Below, piece by piece: positions 1 through 12,964 of a stretch of DNA of 64,000 nucleotides; the stretch's first letter is position 1; each line of letters starts with the position of its first letter. The DNA comes from Lycium barbarum (lineage: Eukaryota; Streptophyta; Magnoliopsida; Solanales; Solanaceae): positions 5,805,205-5,869,204 of the forward strand of contig NC_083345.1 of assembly GCF_019175385.1 (NCBI RefSeq). Reading direction: 5' to 3'. Under the pieces are notes generated by a model that saw only the letters and a program-made list of their open reading frames with translations, ran no database searches and was not told the origin of the DNA. The position numbers and the translations under genes are program-made.

Positions 1-300
1 TTTTATCTCTAATTAACTACTCATTAATCACTCACGTTTCAAATCTAATTCCCAAAATAAGGTAAGATTCTATACTGATTTTTAATTTCACGTGTATTTA
101 ACCTATATTTTGGGTGTTTTTTTTCGTTTGAATCAGGAATGCAACTCTAAGTAATTAACTATCAGTGTTTGTTCTTGGTTGTTTTTTCTTAGATTCAATT
201 GAAATGACTAAGAAAGCTTCTGAGAAATACAGGTATAGAACCCGAATGTGCGATTCCTAATTTTTCTTTGGGAATTTCTCAACATGAAACTGCCATTGCA

Positions 301-3300
301 GGCTCTTATGCTGAGAATCGTTCAAAAAGAATTAACGATCCTAGGCGTTCTAAGGAATATGTTGATTCGAAGAGTAAACAACAAGAAAAAGTGAAAAAGG
401 TTTCTCAAATGGAGAAACAAAAGAAGAGAAAGGCTGGTGACAATGTTGTAATGTTAAGGGCAAAAAAATTGCTAAAGCCAAACATAATGTGGACGAGGAT
501 GATGATGAAGAGCTATATTTATGTTGTATTTTCAGTATATTTAGTTTGTTTTTTTGTTTAGTTCAGTTATTACAGATCTGTGAATTAACCAGATCTATAT
601 TATATGTGTATTTTAAGTATATTTTCTGTTTTTTTTTTTTTTACACATGTTTCTTCAGTTATTTCGTGTTTATTGTTTTTCACCATAATTGTAATTTTTA
701 AGATTTTTAAGTATATTTGTGTATATTTTGTTGACAGTTATTACAGTTCTGTAATTTACATATTCAGTCGATATGTGTCATTATATTTTCAGTATATGCA
801 TATATATTTATTGTTCACTTACATTATATTTTTTTTCATTGTCAATCACTGTTTTGTTTTTATATTTGTATATATTTTTGGTTTGATCTCTTTTTTTACC
901 TGTTTGTGTTCACTGTTTTTTGTCAATCATACGTGTTTTTTGGCATGTTGTTTCAGGTATCTAAATTTTTGGTTACCAAGCACCCTGCTGTGGTACCATC
1001 TATGTGTAGATACATGAATGTTAATGTAATGCAAGATATTAGAGGCAAACCAACAGACCCAAAGATGGATATGTTTAGGAATTCTTGTTTTGGTAAATAT
1101 CTTAGAATGCAGCAAATGGATGTACAAGCACAGATTTTTTCGGTGTTTTATGGTCAAAGAACTTAGGGGCAGTACATATAGGTGCTTTACATTTGAAATA
1201 AATGGTAAAGTTCTGCGTTTTGGCCTTAGAGAATTTGCACTGATCACTGAGCTAGATTGTGTATCTGATGAAAATGATCTTGTTTATGATAACTCAAAAC
1301 CGAATAGGCTTATGATTGAGTATTTTGGTAGAAATCAGGAGAACCAACTGCCAGTTAAAAGACACGAGCTTATTGAGTGTTTCAACAAGACTGTCTGGGA
1401 TGATAAAGGGGATGACGCAGTCAAGATGACAATATTGTATTTCATAAATACGTAGGTACATTGTGGTGAGCCAAACTCAACAAACATACCAAGGATCCAT
1501 TTTGATGTTGTAGAGGACGGGAGATATAATGAGTATCCTTGGGGTAAAGATTCGTTTAGAGAGTTGGTTGTAAGCATTGAGCAGAAATATGCTGGTTTTA
1601 AGAAATATTATAGGATTCATGGTTTGCCGCTTGCTATCCAAGTATGGTTGTATGAATGTTGCTCAAAAGTCCCGTCCACCATTGCAGTTAAGACTGGGAA
1701 TTTAATTCCTAGAATTTTGAACTGGCGGACTACGGAAGGAAAACCAGAATTCAAGAGATTGATGGATGGCATGTTCAGAGACGTCAAAAACCCGGTAAAG
1801 CAGCTTTTTAACAGTTTTGTGTCCTTTACCATTTAACTGTTTTAATATGTTTGTTTTACATGGTATATTTTGATTATATTTTGTCTATATTTATGAAATA
1901 AGTCATTTGTGATCAATATATTTTGACTATATTTTCCTCATATTTTTAGTATGTTACCAATGTAGATATATATGGTAATGTAGTTTCTATATTTTGTTGT
2001 TCACAGTCCTGTAGATTTGAGGAAGTTGTTCCAACACCCCATGAGTTGGAAACTCTTAAATTGCCTCCTGTTGCACATGACATACCAGACGTCAAACATG
2101 GAGTTGATGGTGTACATGGTACTGATTTGGTAGACGATGATTTTAGTACCACACCACCGCATCTATCCAGTGGAAAACAACAACAAAGGAGTGCCAATTC
2201 TGATTCCCCGCGAGGCAAGAAACGGACACAGTTTCCAGTTTCTGTTCCTCCTTCCAGGAAACAAGCATCACCGAAGGAATCTTGGATAAAAGGGACAAGG
2301 AAACCAGATGCACCTACATGACTCCGAACAGATAAGTTTAAACTGATAAGGGAAGAGATTCGGATTTTCAAGAAAGAAGTAGGCGTTTTGTTTTCAATAT
2401 GTTTTTTTTACTTCATATTGCTTGTGTCAAGTAATTAACAATTCTAATTCTATTTTTTGTGTTTCAAAACTGTAGGTATTTGACTACATGGATAATAACT
2501 TCAAAAAGTTGTTAGATGCAATAAAGGGCAATCAAACACCAGACAAGGTAAAAATCAACACTAAAAATGGAAATTGTTTACTTTTTAATTTATTTTGGTA
2601 TATTTATTGGAAGACTTTATATTTTATTTTGGAAAATTTTAAAGGTCGGAGACACAATGTTGCAAGCTGACTTACATAGTGATGGTGAGATTTCTCAAGG
2701 CAATCAAAGTGGCGGTGCAGTAAAGCTTTCAACCAAAGAGAATCAAGGTGGTGGTGCCACTTCCGCGCAGAGGAGTCATCCAGTGGTACTCATTTTTTCT
2801 TTCACTTTGCTATATTTGCACTATATTTTTCAAAATGAAAATATTGGAATTTTATCTGTGTTTAGTATTACCTAGAGTGTATTTACATATATAGTTTTCA
2901 CATGGTGATTTGTTAGTAGTGTTCCATTTGATGTATCTATTTGTGTTATTTTTGTTATGATTGTGTTTATATATAATAGTAGTGCTATATTTGTTTTGGA
3001 TTGATATTTTAATAGTAGTTTTTCATATATATTGTGGTTATATTTTAATTGTATTTTGATTATTATGTTCAATGTTACTTATTATGGTTTCTGTTACTAT
3101 ATTTCAGGTATATTTACCATATATTTTGTCTATATTTATATGAAACTTTTAACTTTTATAGCAGTGCTATATATGTGTATCTGTTTTGCTGATGCCTTTA
3201 AATTCATTTGAACCATGTTTTTATTGTTTTAGGTTGAGGGAGTTGGGTTGCCAATTAATGATCCGGTTTCTGTTGTTGTTGTGGATAAAGAAACCGGAGT

Positions 3301-4435
3301 TAAAAGTGATGCACAAACAGATGGAGTGCCCATAACACCAATCCATTCAAATTTTGATGTAAGTATTGAAATGTGGCTTTTAAGTGCCAATCACATATCG
3401 TTTTGATAAGAAATAATTGACTAACACCAGTCATTTTTTTCTTGTTTTTTATTTCAGGAATCTCAGCAAATCGGTGATATGGAGAATGCTAATGCTGAAT
3501 TTACCGCATCAGAGGAAATGGTAGCGGACTTTCTAGTCAACTGTCCTTTAGCATGTGTTATTCCTCTCGGTCCTCCTCCAGTACCACGCGATGATCAAAC
3601 TGATTTGTCAAGTTTAAGGACCCCTCAGAATCTGGACGATAACCCAGTAACGATCTCTCAGTGGATGATTTCTGATTCTCAGATACCAATCCAACTTGGA
3701 GTACAACCAACAACCGGACAAAGTTCAACTAATGAAACTGAACAGCAAGTTGGAGTACAACCGATCGTTGGCCACAATTCAAGTGATGAAACTAGAGAAC
3801 AAGTTCCTGTACAACCAAATGCGGGTCAAAGCTCAAGTGGTGAGACTGCACAACTTTCAAACACTGAAAAACAAATCATTGTCCATCTAGGTGCTGCCCG
3901 AGAAAGGAAACCAAGCAAATACAACCTGTCCCCTTATTGTCCCAATTTCAGCTCAGCGGGTTCTTCTGCCAAAAATATCAATCCTTGCATTTATCAGAAA
4001 AAACACCCATTTGTTGACCACCCTATAAATGCCCCGTTAGATACTTCGTTTCTGCAAGAATATCAAAAGTGGCTTGAAAAGGATCTGTTGAAATCGCACG
4101 ACAAAAGGTACTTATTGTCACAACTTATTTTTTTACTTTTCCAGAAATCAATTCTCAATAAACTTAACGTATGTTCTTTCCATTATTGATATACAGGAAA
4201 CCAAAGGAAAATCATTACAGAAAGAACAAGGAAGGACTGGATCCTGCGGATGCCAAACTTCGGTTACATTTAGGCGTTACAGCCATATCCGACAAAAACT
4301 GGTTCTACTTGTTATCTATGGATGGGCAACTTTGGATTGATGAGGTTTGATATCTTTCTGCTTGTTATCTAAGTTTTTTATGTTTTATAATAGAATTACA
4401 ATGTGATGTATCTAGAGTATATTTTTTACTATATT

Positions 4436-4470
<35 letters not shown>

Positions 4471-5647
4471 TCACAATTTTGTATTTACGTTAAGACTGTA
4501 TTGTATTTTTAAAATATTCTCATCATTATATTTGCACTATATTTAATATATAGACATTAATTTACTAGTTGAGCATAGTACTAACCAGGTATACAGAATT
4601 GTATTTTTGCTATATTTAAGAGTATATTTCACTATATTTAATATATATACAGCAATAGTTTTATTGAACATATATAGTATTGATTATAGTCACTGAATTG
4701 ATGTTTTTTTACAGCATATTGATGTTATTTTCTGCTACCTACACAAGAAGGGGAAGTATCACAATAACAACAATTATAAATTCACCACTGCCAGCTGTAT
4801 TTTTCACACTTTAGTTGTTGAAATTTACAAATCTTGGGAAAACTCTGATTCATCCACATGTGTCGCCAGTAAGGAAGATGAACTGTGTGAGTACATTAAC
4901 GGGCACAGGCTGTTGGTTAATGTACAGTGGTATACTGTTGACAACATACTAATTTCTGTCAACATAAAAGAGAAAAATCACTAGATTTTGGTTGTGATAT
5001 CATTCACTGAGAGATGCGCTCTCATCCAATGAAAAGATCATTCATTTTTCTACAAAATTTATATGTTTATTTTTTTCGTATATTTTCTTTTTACAAACAG
5101 GTGCATCTACGTATACAACTCATACCGAGCTTCAGGGCATGATGCTGTCGTTAGAGCCGGAATGAAAATGTTGGCTACTCTTGTGACACACAGTCTACAA
5201 ATGACTGATTTCTATGAAAAGAAGGCTGATATAGATTTTGCCACACATCCTTCTTACAGAAATAGAGAACAGACCGACAACTTTGACATTGTGAATGTAG
5301 ACAATCTCCCACAACAAGCTCCCTCTAGCATGTAAGAATCTCTTCCAATAAAAAACACAATAAATACATCTTTTTTTTTCGTGGGTTTTGATCAGTAAAT
5401 TTTTTGATCATTTTTGTTCAGGGATTGTGGTGTGTATGTGGTAGCCTTCGCTGAATACTTGAGCTCAAGTGAAGTCATCCCAACCGAATTCGATGCAAAG
5501 TTATTCTGTATGAGATACGGCGCCCTTTTATGCGACTATGCATGGGATAAGTCAAACAACAATGCATCAAGTGATAACGAGCAGCCTCCAAGACCAATTA
5601 GACCGACAGTTGATTATGATGCAGTTGATAAAGAGGATCTTGATTAG
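301..5647 (+). pseudogene. ULP1-like cysteine protease (C48) gene with DUF1985 region, carried by a Mutator-like element; broken
   Basis: ULP1-type proteases remove SUMO, and copies of this gene are known cargo of plant Kaonashi-type Mutator elements. The gene is cut into many exons. A lysine-rich possible first segment lies at 301-505. A DUF1985-like region lies at about 955-1838 (CFGKYL, then LRFGLREFALITEL and EYPWGK). A low-complexity middle follows at 2007-2330 and 3478-4107. The peptidase part is at 4197-4343, 4715-5040, 5101-5333 and 5421-5647. Visible catalytic elements are His (codon 4979-4981), Gln in LPQQ and Cys in DCGVYV (codon 5424-5426). Damage: a frame change near 1134-1145 in a T-run, in-frame TAG at 1453-1455, TAG at 4982-4984 directly after the catalytic His where the family usually has Trp, TGA near 5029, and Asn in VYNSYR where the catalytic Asp is expected. 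It converges on the transposase gene at 6342. Exon limits are approximate. The family call is firm; activity is very unlikely. Confidence 0.8.
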
Positions 5648-6341
5648 GCCACCAAGTCTTTTGTGTTTTTGATTTTCATGTTGAACAATAACATAGTTGG
5701 TTGCGACTTTTGTTGCTGTTTTTTCATTTTGGACATATCGTTTCATGTGCAGTAATGTTTTTTATGATGATTAATATTGAACACCACCTTATGGTTTTTA
5801 TATTGTTGTTTCTTTCAAGTATGTTATTTTTTTAATGCATAAATTCCATTTTCATTTTCTATGAAATGTATTCATTTAACAAAGTAGTACATCTAACAAT
5901 TTAAATACAGTCGAAATACACAGAAAATATAACTCAGATATATTCCATAAGTCCATTTTTTAATGTACAGTGTGTTACAAAATTTAAAATTTCATCTAAA
6001 TACACTTCAAATATATGTAAAATATATATCAAATATAGTTAACAGTAAACCAGAATAAGTATTATCTACCAGATCAGACAAAATGCAACTAAAATATAGC
6101 CAAAATATATACGAAATACAACTATTAAAGCATAAATCCAAAACAACAGGTCAAATCAGTTTACATACAGTAGACTTTCCAAATCCCATTTAACCACCAA
6201 TATAGCATTACATTGAAAAACATCGGATGTTCAACCATGTGAAATACAATCATACTAGAATAATATGAATTCAAGATGAATTCATTTTTTTTAACTGAAA
6301 TTTAAAATAGAATTGTCTTAACAAATAAAATCAAAATGGAC
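5648..6341. other. Intergenic region between the two convergent genes of the Mutator-like element
   Basis: No ORF is supported here. The stretch is AT-rich and changes character at about 5880. To the left, and in introns of the + gene, the recurrent word is TATATTT. To the right it is the complement, AAATATA or AAATACA. Each gene therefore reads TATATTT on its own sense strand. Polyadenylation signals for both genes should lie here, but none stands out from the AT background. Confidence 0.6.
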
Positions 6342-8948
6342 TTATTTATTCTTCTTATTGAGCGGCGGATTATCACACAAACGCCTGTTATGACCAAGAC
6401 GTTCACATTTACCGCAAGAATTCCTGCGTTTACCAATCATCAATTCCTGTAATGGCTTGTCCCTCTTCTTTTTTGGCCTCCCAGGGGGTCTCTTATAAAT
6501 CATAGGCATAACAACTTCATCTGATATACTTTTAGGAACATTCCACTCGGTCTCATCGGGAAGAGGATCAACTGGCACATCATATGTGTTCACAACTGTT
6601 TCCGGCTTGAATAAATCCGAACAATATGCATCAGCAGTCAAATTTTTATTCTTCAATACTGCCCATGCATGAGAACACGGTATCTCGTCCAGTTGGAACA
6701 TCCTGCAGCTGCAAGTTTTCTTCTTCAAATCGATTATGAAATGTCTCGGTCTATCAGTCACTGTGTAAACATGTTCAGTTGACGCTTCAAACTGAGAACC
6801 ATTTAACCAATAAACAAGCATTACTGAGCAGTTTTACCATATTGGGAATATATATAAATATACATTAGATATAGTAAAAATATAGATTAAATGTTTTTGT
6901 TGCAAACAAAGATACCCTCATTCGTATTGATTTGTACTCGTTGATTGACAACATCTCGTGATACCGCCTCATCAGTATTGTGAATGTGTAGGTACCATTT
7001 TTTCTATTTGTGCAATTCCATCTACCAAACATCTTCCTCACTTCTTCAAGGAAATAAAAAATATGTAACTCTCTTGCAGCAACCAGTTTTCCATTAATAC
7101 ATTCGGCTATATTCGAAGTCATTGTCCATCCTCTGTTAACAGGTGAATAAAGCCTAGACCATTTATCTCTTCCAGCATCTTCTAGGTATCGTTTTACCCG
7201 AATATCATCATTCCCAATCTTCTCCATCAATTTATCGAACTCATCCTGGCTGTATACCTTCGCTAGTGAATAAAATATAGGACTCAACACCTCATTGTTT
7301 GTTGTGTATTGCTTTGTCACATTTTTCCACAAATGCCATATACAAGCCAAATGAGGAACAGTAGGATACACCTTAGAAACTGCGTGTATTATGCTTTCAT
7401 GTCTATCGGACACGACACACATATTTTGCCTAACACCATAAGCTTGCTTGAACAGTTCAAAGAACCACGTCCAGGACTTATTATTCTCAGAATCTATCAC
7501 ACCATACGCTAGTGGTAGGATATTACCTACAAAAATCAGTATATATTTATAATATATTCAACACATACTTCAACTGAATTTGATCTCACGCTATATTTTT
7601 AGCAACATCATTTATAAAACAACAATATATATTTACAATATATTCACCACATATTTACAGTGTATTTCAGCATATAATATTCACAAATTAACACCAGCAA
7701 TATATCCAGAGTATGTTTTTAGCAGCTTTATTTGCAAATCAATAGCATAATGTTGTATTTATAAAAAAAAACATTCATAGAATAGAATTACACATATCTG
7801 CTCCATCCAAAGTACTTGCCGACACAAATGTACCATTATACGTTGATTTAAGGTGTGCACCATCCACTACAACTATTGGTCTACAATACTCGAATCCCTT
7901 AATGAATGCTTTGAGTGCTACAAAAAAATACATAAACTCATTTTCTGGTGATTTATGCATTTTAACGAGCGATCCAGGATACGTTTTATCAAGTATGTAT
8001 ATATATGCCGGCAACTTCTTGTATGAATCAGCTGGATCACCTCTGAAATATTTTATAGCCTTCTCTCTAGCTCTCCATGCCATCATATAAGAAACATTTA
8101 CGCCGAATTCATTTTTAACATCATCTATTATATCCCCAGGTGTTACCTTCCTTTTATGGTTAGTTATTTTCGCCTTGACAACCGCTTATCCAATAAACCA
8201 ACTTATTGCTTGTCTTTGTGAATACACCTTGTCCTTCAACGGACATGTATGTTCGTCATCGAAAGCTCTAATCCTGAACATTTCAGAATCCACAGTTCTC
8301 GACGCTCTGAATTTTCATTTACATTCCGGCGACCAACATGCCAGAGTGTAGCTACATAATACAATGCAAATAGTACATATTGAATCAATTAAATACAGTA
8401 TAAATATACAAAAATATATCAGAAATATATTGCATCAAACATTTTTTAAAATTAACAGTGTGCTAAATAAGTTGACAAATCATCTCAATATAGTACAAAT
8501 ATAACAAAAATACATCTGCACTTTCTGTTACTAGAATACATTTAGAAAATCATACCTTATAGCATTCGATCTCTCAGTTTTGAAATTGAATCTTTCACGA
8601 ATTGCGTATTTCGTCATCGCAATTTTCAAAGTTTCCTTATCCTGGTAAATTTGTGTTACATCCGGTATTTTTGCATATTCGAAAAATTCGAGATAACTTG
8701 ACTTGTAATGAATAAGGCCATATTTGGACCTTACTTGATATGAATGTGTCGGTTATGAATACGTTGGTGTGGAATTACGAGAGGAGGCCAAGGGCAAAAT
8801 TGGAATTTTGGAAAACTTGCCTCATGAAATACAAAATCTAGCCAATTGGACTCAAAAAAAAAAAAGTGAGGCCCAAATTCAAGAGGCCCAACCGGCCATA
8901 TAGTGCCCAAGTCCATGGAATTAACTAATTTCCATGTGACAAAATTAT

Positions 8949-8955
8949 TATATAA
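8949..8955 (+). promoter_or_regulatory. TATA box of the LTR inside mudrA
   Basis: TATATAA about 220 bp from the left end of the insertion, followed by A-rich and AG-rich leader-like sequence. It fits the U3/R junction of an LTR read on +. Confidence 0.5.
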
Positions 8956-11057
8956 GTTGTCTTGATCCTATAGAAGCTTCAAGTAAAATCAAGAAAAACA
9001 AAGCAAGAAAAAAAAAAGAAGAGGGTTCGGGTAAGAGAAAGAGAGAAGAGAAAAAGAAAGAAAAATTCTTGGAGCCAATTCCTTTGGTTCAAAAATTCAT
9101 TTCTTGTGGGGTTATTACCAAGCTCAAGATTCTCTACAACTTGGTATAATTATTTTGGCCAAAAGGTGACTTTGGTGGCTAGTGAAGAACTTGAGGAAAA
9201 GGTATGAATTAATTCATTTTCTTATGTTATGAAGTTTGGTTTATGTTGTAATATGTAGAATTGAGTAGAGTGTATGAAAATATGGAAGTTTGTAAAGTGG
9301 GTATGTTGTTTGGAAGTTGGCCGTGTGTATGCATATGTTGCATGTATATAATGACTTGAATTCATGTTGGAATCTAGTTGTGATTATGGTAGAAATTGTA
9401 TTGGAAGTGAAAGTTGAATGAATTAGTAGAAGTTGGAAAAAATAGGTTATGGCCGTGTGATGCTATGGTGATGATGGAATGTGAATTAAATTCCGTTAGT
9501 ATGTTAATTGTGAAATGAATGGAAGAAAAATGGCTCTTGTTGGTATGGAAAAATGGTTGCTAAGTTGTTGTAGGAAAACATGCAAGTTTATTGTAATTAT
9601 GTAAATGTGGAAATGAAAGTAGGAAGATGCAAATTATGATTATCATTGATGAAGTTGGAAGATAGAAATATGTCATGAACATGTTTGCTAAAAGATTGGA
9701 AGTTGTGGGCGAATTATGCCCTTGGTAGGAAACTTGTATATCGTGTATACTTTATGTATATTTGGTGAAAACGATATGATATGTCTCCGAATTATGTTGT
9801 AATGATCTTGATGAGTGATAAATATGAAAATGGTAAGATTGGTTTGGAAATGTAAGGTCGGAATGAAAGATGTTATGTTATGCCATATTATGTGTTTTGT
9901 AATGCTTGTTGTTGTTATTGATGTTGTTGTTGGGTTGCTGTGTTGATATATTAAGCCGAGCTAAGTCTCGGGGATGTCATATATATAGGGAAAATGCTGC
10001 CGAAATTTCGGTAGGCAATTATGTGATTAAGTATGGAATCTTAAAGGCTTGAATTGACAATTGGTAAACTTGACCATTTGTAGATTCTGGACGAAATTGG
10101 AAGTGAAGCTAAGCGAGTATAAGGCGCAATTGAGGTATGTAAAGCCTATCCCTTCGCTCTCAGGCATGTTCTGAACATAATAGGCTCGGCCGCGAGCCTT
10201 AAATACGACTTCGTTCCCCGGAATTCGAGATGGAAATCCGCTCCAATTCCTTCAGTGAGATTGAATCACTTTTCTTATAACTTGTCCCTAAAGTGAACTT
10301 TTGTATGAAACTTTCCTAAACGGAGTCGGAATACTTCCAAATGATTGTGGATGACCTTATAAGGTCTATTATCAGTAATTTACGTATGTCGCCTCAAGTT
10401 GGTCCGAGGTGGGCCCACAAGGCCCCGACACTTTTTGTATGACCTAAATTGCCCTATTTCTGTCCGTTTCTCATAGGCAACATCTGGACTATTATTCTGA
10501 TCATGATATGACTACTTTTTATATAAATTTTACAAAATGGCTTTGACATTTGAAAATCTGATTCTGGTAATAATCTGTCGTGCCTTCCCAAGCAGGATAT
10601 AGGCGCATATTATGAACGCTATCCGAATACTCTGGTTTGACTCGCCATTTGGCCTACTTCAGTTTGATTGAGTCGGTATAATGATCTGTATGTATGTGGT
10701 TTCTCATTAATTTATTCGTGGATGTCTCAATGCTTCCTTTCACCGGATCCCGGGCTGGTTTATATCGTGCGGATGGGCCGTCGAGTCCCTTGTCGGGGGC
10801 CGGGTCCCATGTATGAATTTCGAAGTATGATGTGTCCGGTTCTGGGGTACTGTGGTATATGTCCGTCCCCGGTTACCGTGTATATGTTACGAAGTATGAT
10901 GTGTCCAGTTTCCCGGCGTGTGATCTGTCCCCCGGGTTACCGTGGTTATGATATGATGTGTTATGTGACGGGGATGTTCGAAGATATGAAATCTTCTGAA
11001 ATATGATATGTTGTGGCGCCAAAGGCAGGAGTGGCGACCACGTTCCTGTGCCCTATT

Positions 11058-11260
11058 ATGATTCTGTCTGTCCGTATGGATTCTAATTCTGTCTGTCCGT
11101 ATGGATTCTGATTCTATCTGTCTGTATGGATTCTGATGCTGTCTGTCCGTATGGATTATTATTCTGTCTGTCCGTATGGATTATGATTCCGTCTGTCCGT
11201 ATGGATTGTGATTCTGCCCGTCCGTCTGGACCATAATTCTGTCCGTCTGTTTGATTTATG
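11058..11260 (+). repeat. 25-bp tandem repeat inside the LTR
   Basis: About eight imperfect units with the core ATTCTGTCTGTCCGTATGG, drifting towards the right end. They lie within the long post-TATA part of the LTR. The ORFs that cross this region are an effect of the repeat. Confidence 0.85.
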
Positions 11261-12381
11261 GTTCTGTCCGCTATATTTCTGTGCTTCCGGTTCAGACTAT
11301 GATTATGTTTGTTATGTTTCTGCTTTACATACTCGGTACATTTTTCGTACTGACCCCCGGTTTTTCGGGGGCTGCGTTACATGCCCGCAGGTACGGACGC
11401 ACCTGGAGACACGCCGCCAGTCTAGGGCTCAGATTCTGCTATTTTGAAGAGCTCATTTGATCCGGAGCGAGTACTTTTGGTATATAACTTCCGACATCTG
11501 TATATTCTGTATGTATGGTAATTTGGGGTACGGCGGGGCCCTGTCCCGCCATCTGATTCTGTATGTCTGTTAGAGGCCTGTAGATATGTATGTGGGTTAC
11601 GGGTTGCTACTGTTCGGGTAGGTACGTACGATTTTACGACTCTGTCTGTTATGTTAGCCTTATCGGCTTATATGTAAATTTCAGTATGTTCAGATATGTG
11701 TATGTTATAGCGCGCGCTGCATCTGTATTGGCCCAGATCTGTGATCACTTATTATGGGTTCTCCGCCTGATTCGCCATTTGTAAACACCTAATTTGAAAA
11801 TTTCTGCATGGTACGCCAATTCTGTTAAGTAGGTACGTATGGGTATCCAGTTAGGATACCAGTCGCGGCCCACGGGGTTGGGTCGTGACAATTTGATCGA
11901 TAAAAACTCCTTTCGCTTCCGGTTTCGAAATTACCAAATTGTTATCATTCCCAAACAAAACAACAGCCTTTCGTGTAGAATCACAAACTTTCATAACATC
12001 CCGATTCTCGCTATATCCAATTTGCAGCACATCATCTCTAATAATACGATTATCAGTTGCATCATCCTCAACATCAAAATCATGAATACTAACGCACATT
12101 GGATACATCCCCAAAACTTTGCTTTCTCTCTTAAGCTCAACGTACACACGAACTCCCATATCGTTGTGTATTTCAATTGGTTGAAAATCGCCTTCAACAG
12201 TATATTTTATTGAAATAGTTTTCCAAACAGTATCCACGCCTAATTGATTTGTAATCGTAGAAACTAACTCATCGTAATTGCAATTACCGATGAATACAAC
12301 AACATCAGTTTTGTAATTCACAAAACAGTTCTGATCGTTCCAAAAACCAGAATGACGGATCAACGCAGTTACGCTTGTCAT

Positions 12382-12964
12382 TATCCTGTTGTTTTCGAAT
12401 ACAACAATGTGTTATATTCAATTTAGCTGAAATAATAATATTTTGAATCTATGAATCTGAGTTTTCGTATATTCAAAATTTCAGAAAAGACGAACAAAAA
12501 AAATGTTTGCAGTGAAAAAATTGTTACCTCAATTATGAACTCAACCTGATGAAATCAAATATATATTCGTCGTGATAATCAAGCTCTGTTCACTGGTTTG
12601 ATATTGTTATTTTTTAAAGATTTTTGATGAACTAGTTTTTGAACCTTTTTATTTTTGGTTAAAAATATGATTGTACTTTTTGAATTCAATTTTTTTTTAA
12701 TTTGTTAGCTGTTTGAATGAGATATGGAATCAGATATGGAATGGGAGGATAGTTGCGTGAATCTGGGAACAATAGAACCGATTATAATTTAAATTGGAAC
12801 AGATTTTGTTTCCATAAATATAGCACCTTCAGTTAGCCTAACGTATGTATTTCCGCTATATTTATACTATATTTTGGTATACCCGACTACTAGCTAAATA
12901 TAGAGTCATCTAGCTACGAATTGTAAATATAGAATATGTAGTTATAGGTTGTTAGAAGGAGCTA
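12382..12964. other. Flank upstream of the MULE transposase; no gene seen
   Basis: AT-rich sequence that should hold the 5' leader of mudrA and perhaps the element's end. TATATTT/AAATATA words persist to about 12940. I could not match a terminal inverted repeat to the left part of the window, so the element's border is not fixed. Confidence 0.4.

Larger units (their letters stand above)
8727..11890 (+). mobile_element. Solo-LTR-like insertion of a gypsy-type element inside the mudrA gene
   Basis: About 3.16 kb of non-MULE sequence separates two parts of the transposase. The right end is GGGTTGGGTCGTGACA at 11890; its complement, TGTCACGACCC, is a common LTR terminus in Solanaceae. A TATATAA box at 8949-8955 near the left end suggests + orientation with a short U3 and a very long downstream part, the same plan as the LTR at 59.5-62.0 kb. 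No gag or pol is present, so it is either a solo LTR or an LTR fragment. ATTTG occurs at 8722-8726 and at 11891-11895 and may be the 5-bp target duplication. The left end then begins GACC rather than TG, so the first few bases may be lost. Confidence 0.65.
6342..12381 (-). pseudogene. MULE transposase (mudrA-like), interrupted by an LTR and by stops
   Basis: Transposase of a Mutator-like element. In minus-strand order: an N-terminal domain from the ATG at 12381 (VVVFIGNCNYDEL, ending near 11891), a segment at about 8726-8556 (IPDVTQIYQDKETL), the zinc-binding region at 8351-8220 (YTLACWSPECK, DDEHTCPLKDKVYS), the MULE DDE domain at about 8130-7797 and 7527-6890 (VVVDGAHLKSTYNG, then VSDRHESI and IAECINGKLV), and a C-terminal exon at 6821-6342. 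The last has a SWIM zinc finger (CSCRMFQLDEIPCSHAWAVL), an AT-hook-like PPGRPKKKR and a CCHC knuckle (CGKCERLGHNRRLC). Breaks: TGA at 8315-8317, TAA at 8186-8188, and the 3.2-kb LTR at 8727-11890, across which the frames do not match. AT-rich introns separate the exons. Limits are approximate; identity is secure. Confidence 0.88.

Noticed and set aside
604..1017. 137-codon ORF rich in Phe, Tyr, Ile and Val
   Set aside because: Overlaps AT-rich introns of the ULP1-like gene; composition explained by TATATTT words.
10668..11006. 112-codon ORF with Cys/Pro-rich repeats
   Set aside because: Lies in the non-coding LTR with internal direct repeats (CGAAGTATGATGTGTCC); no family resemblance.
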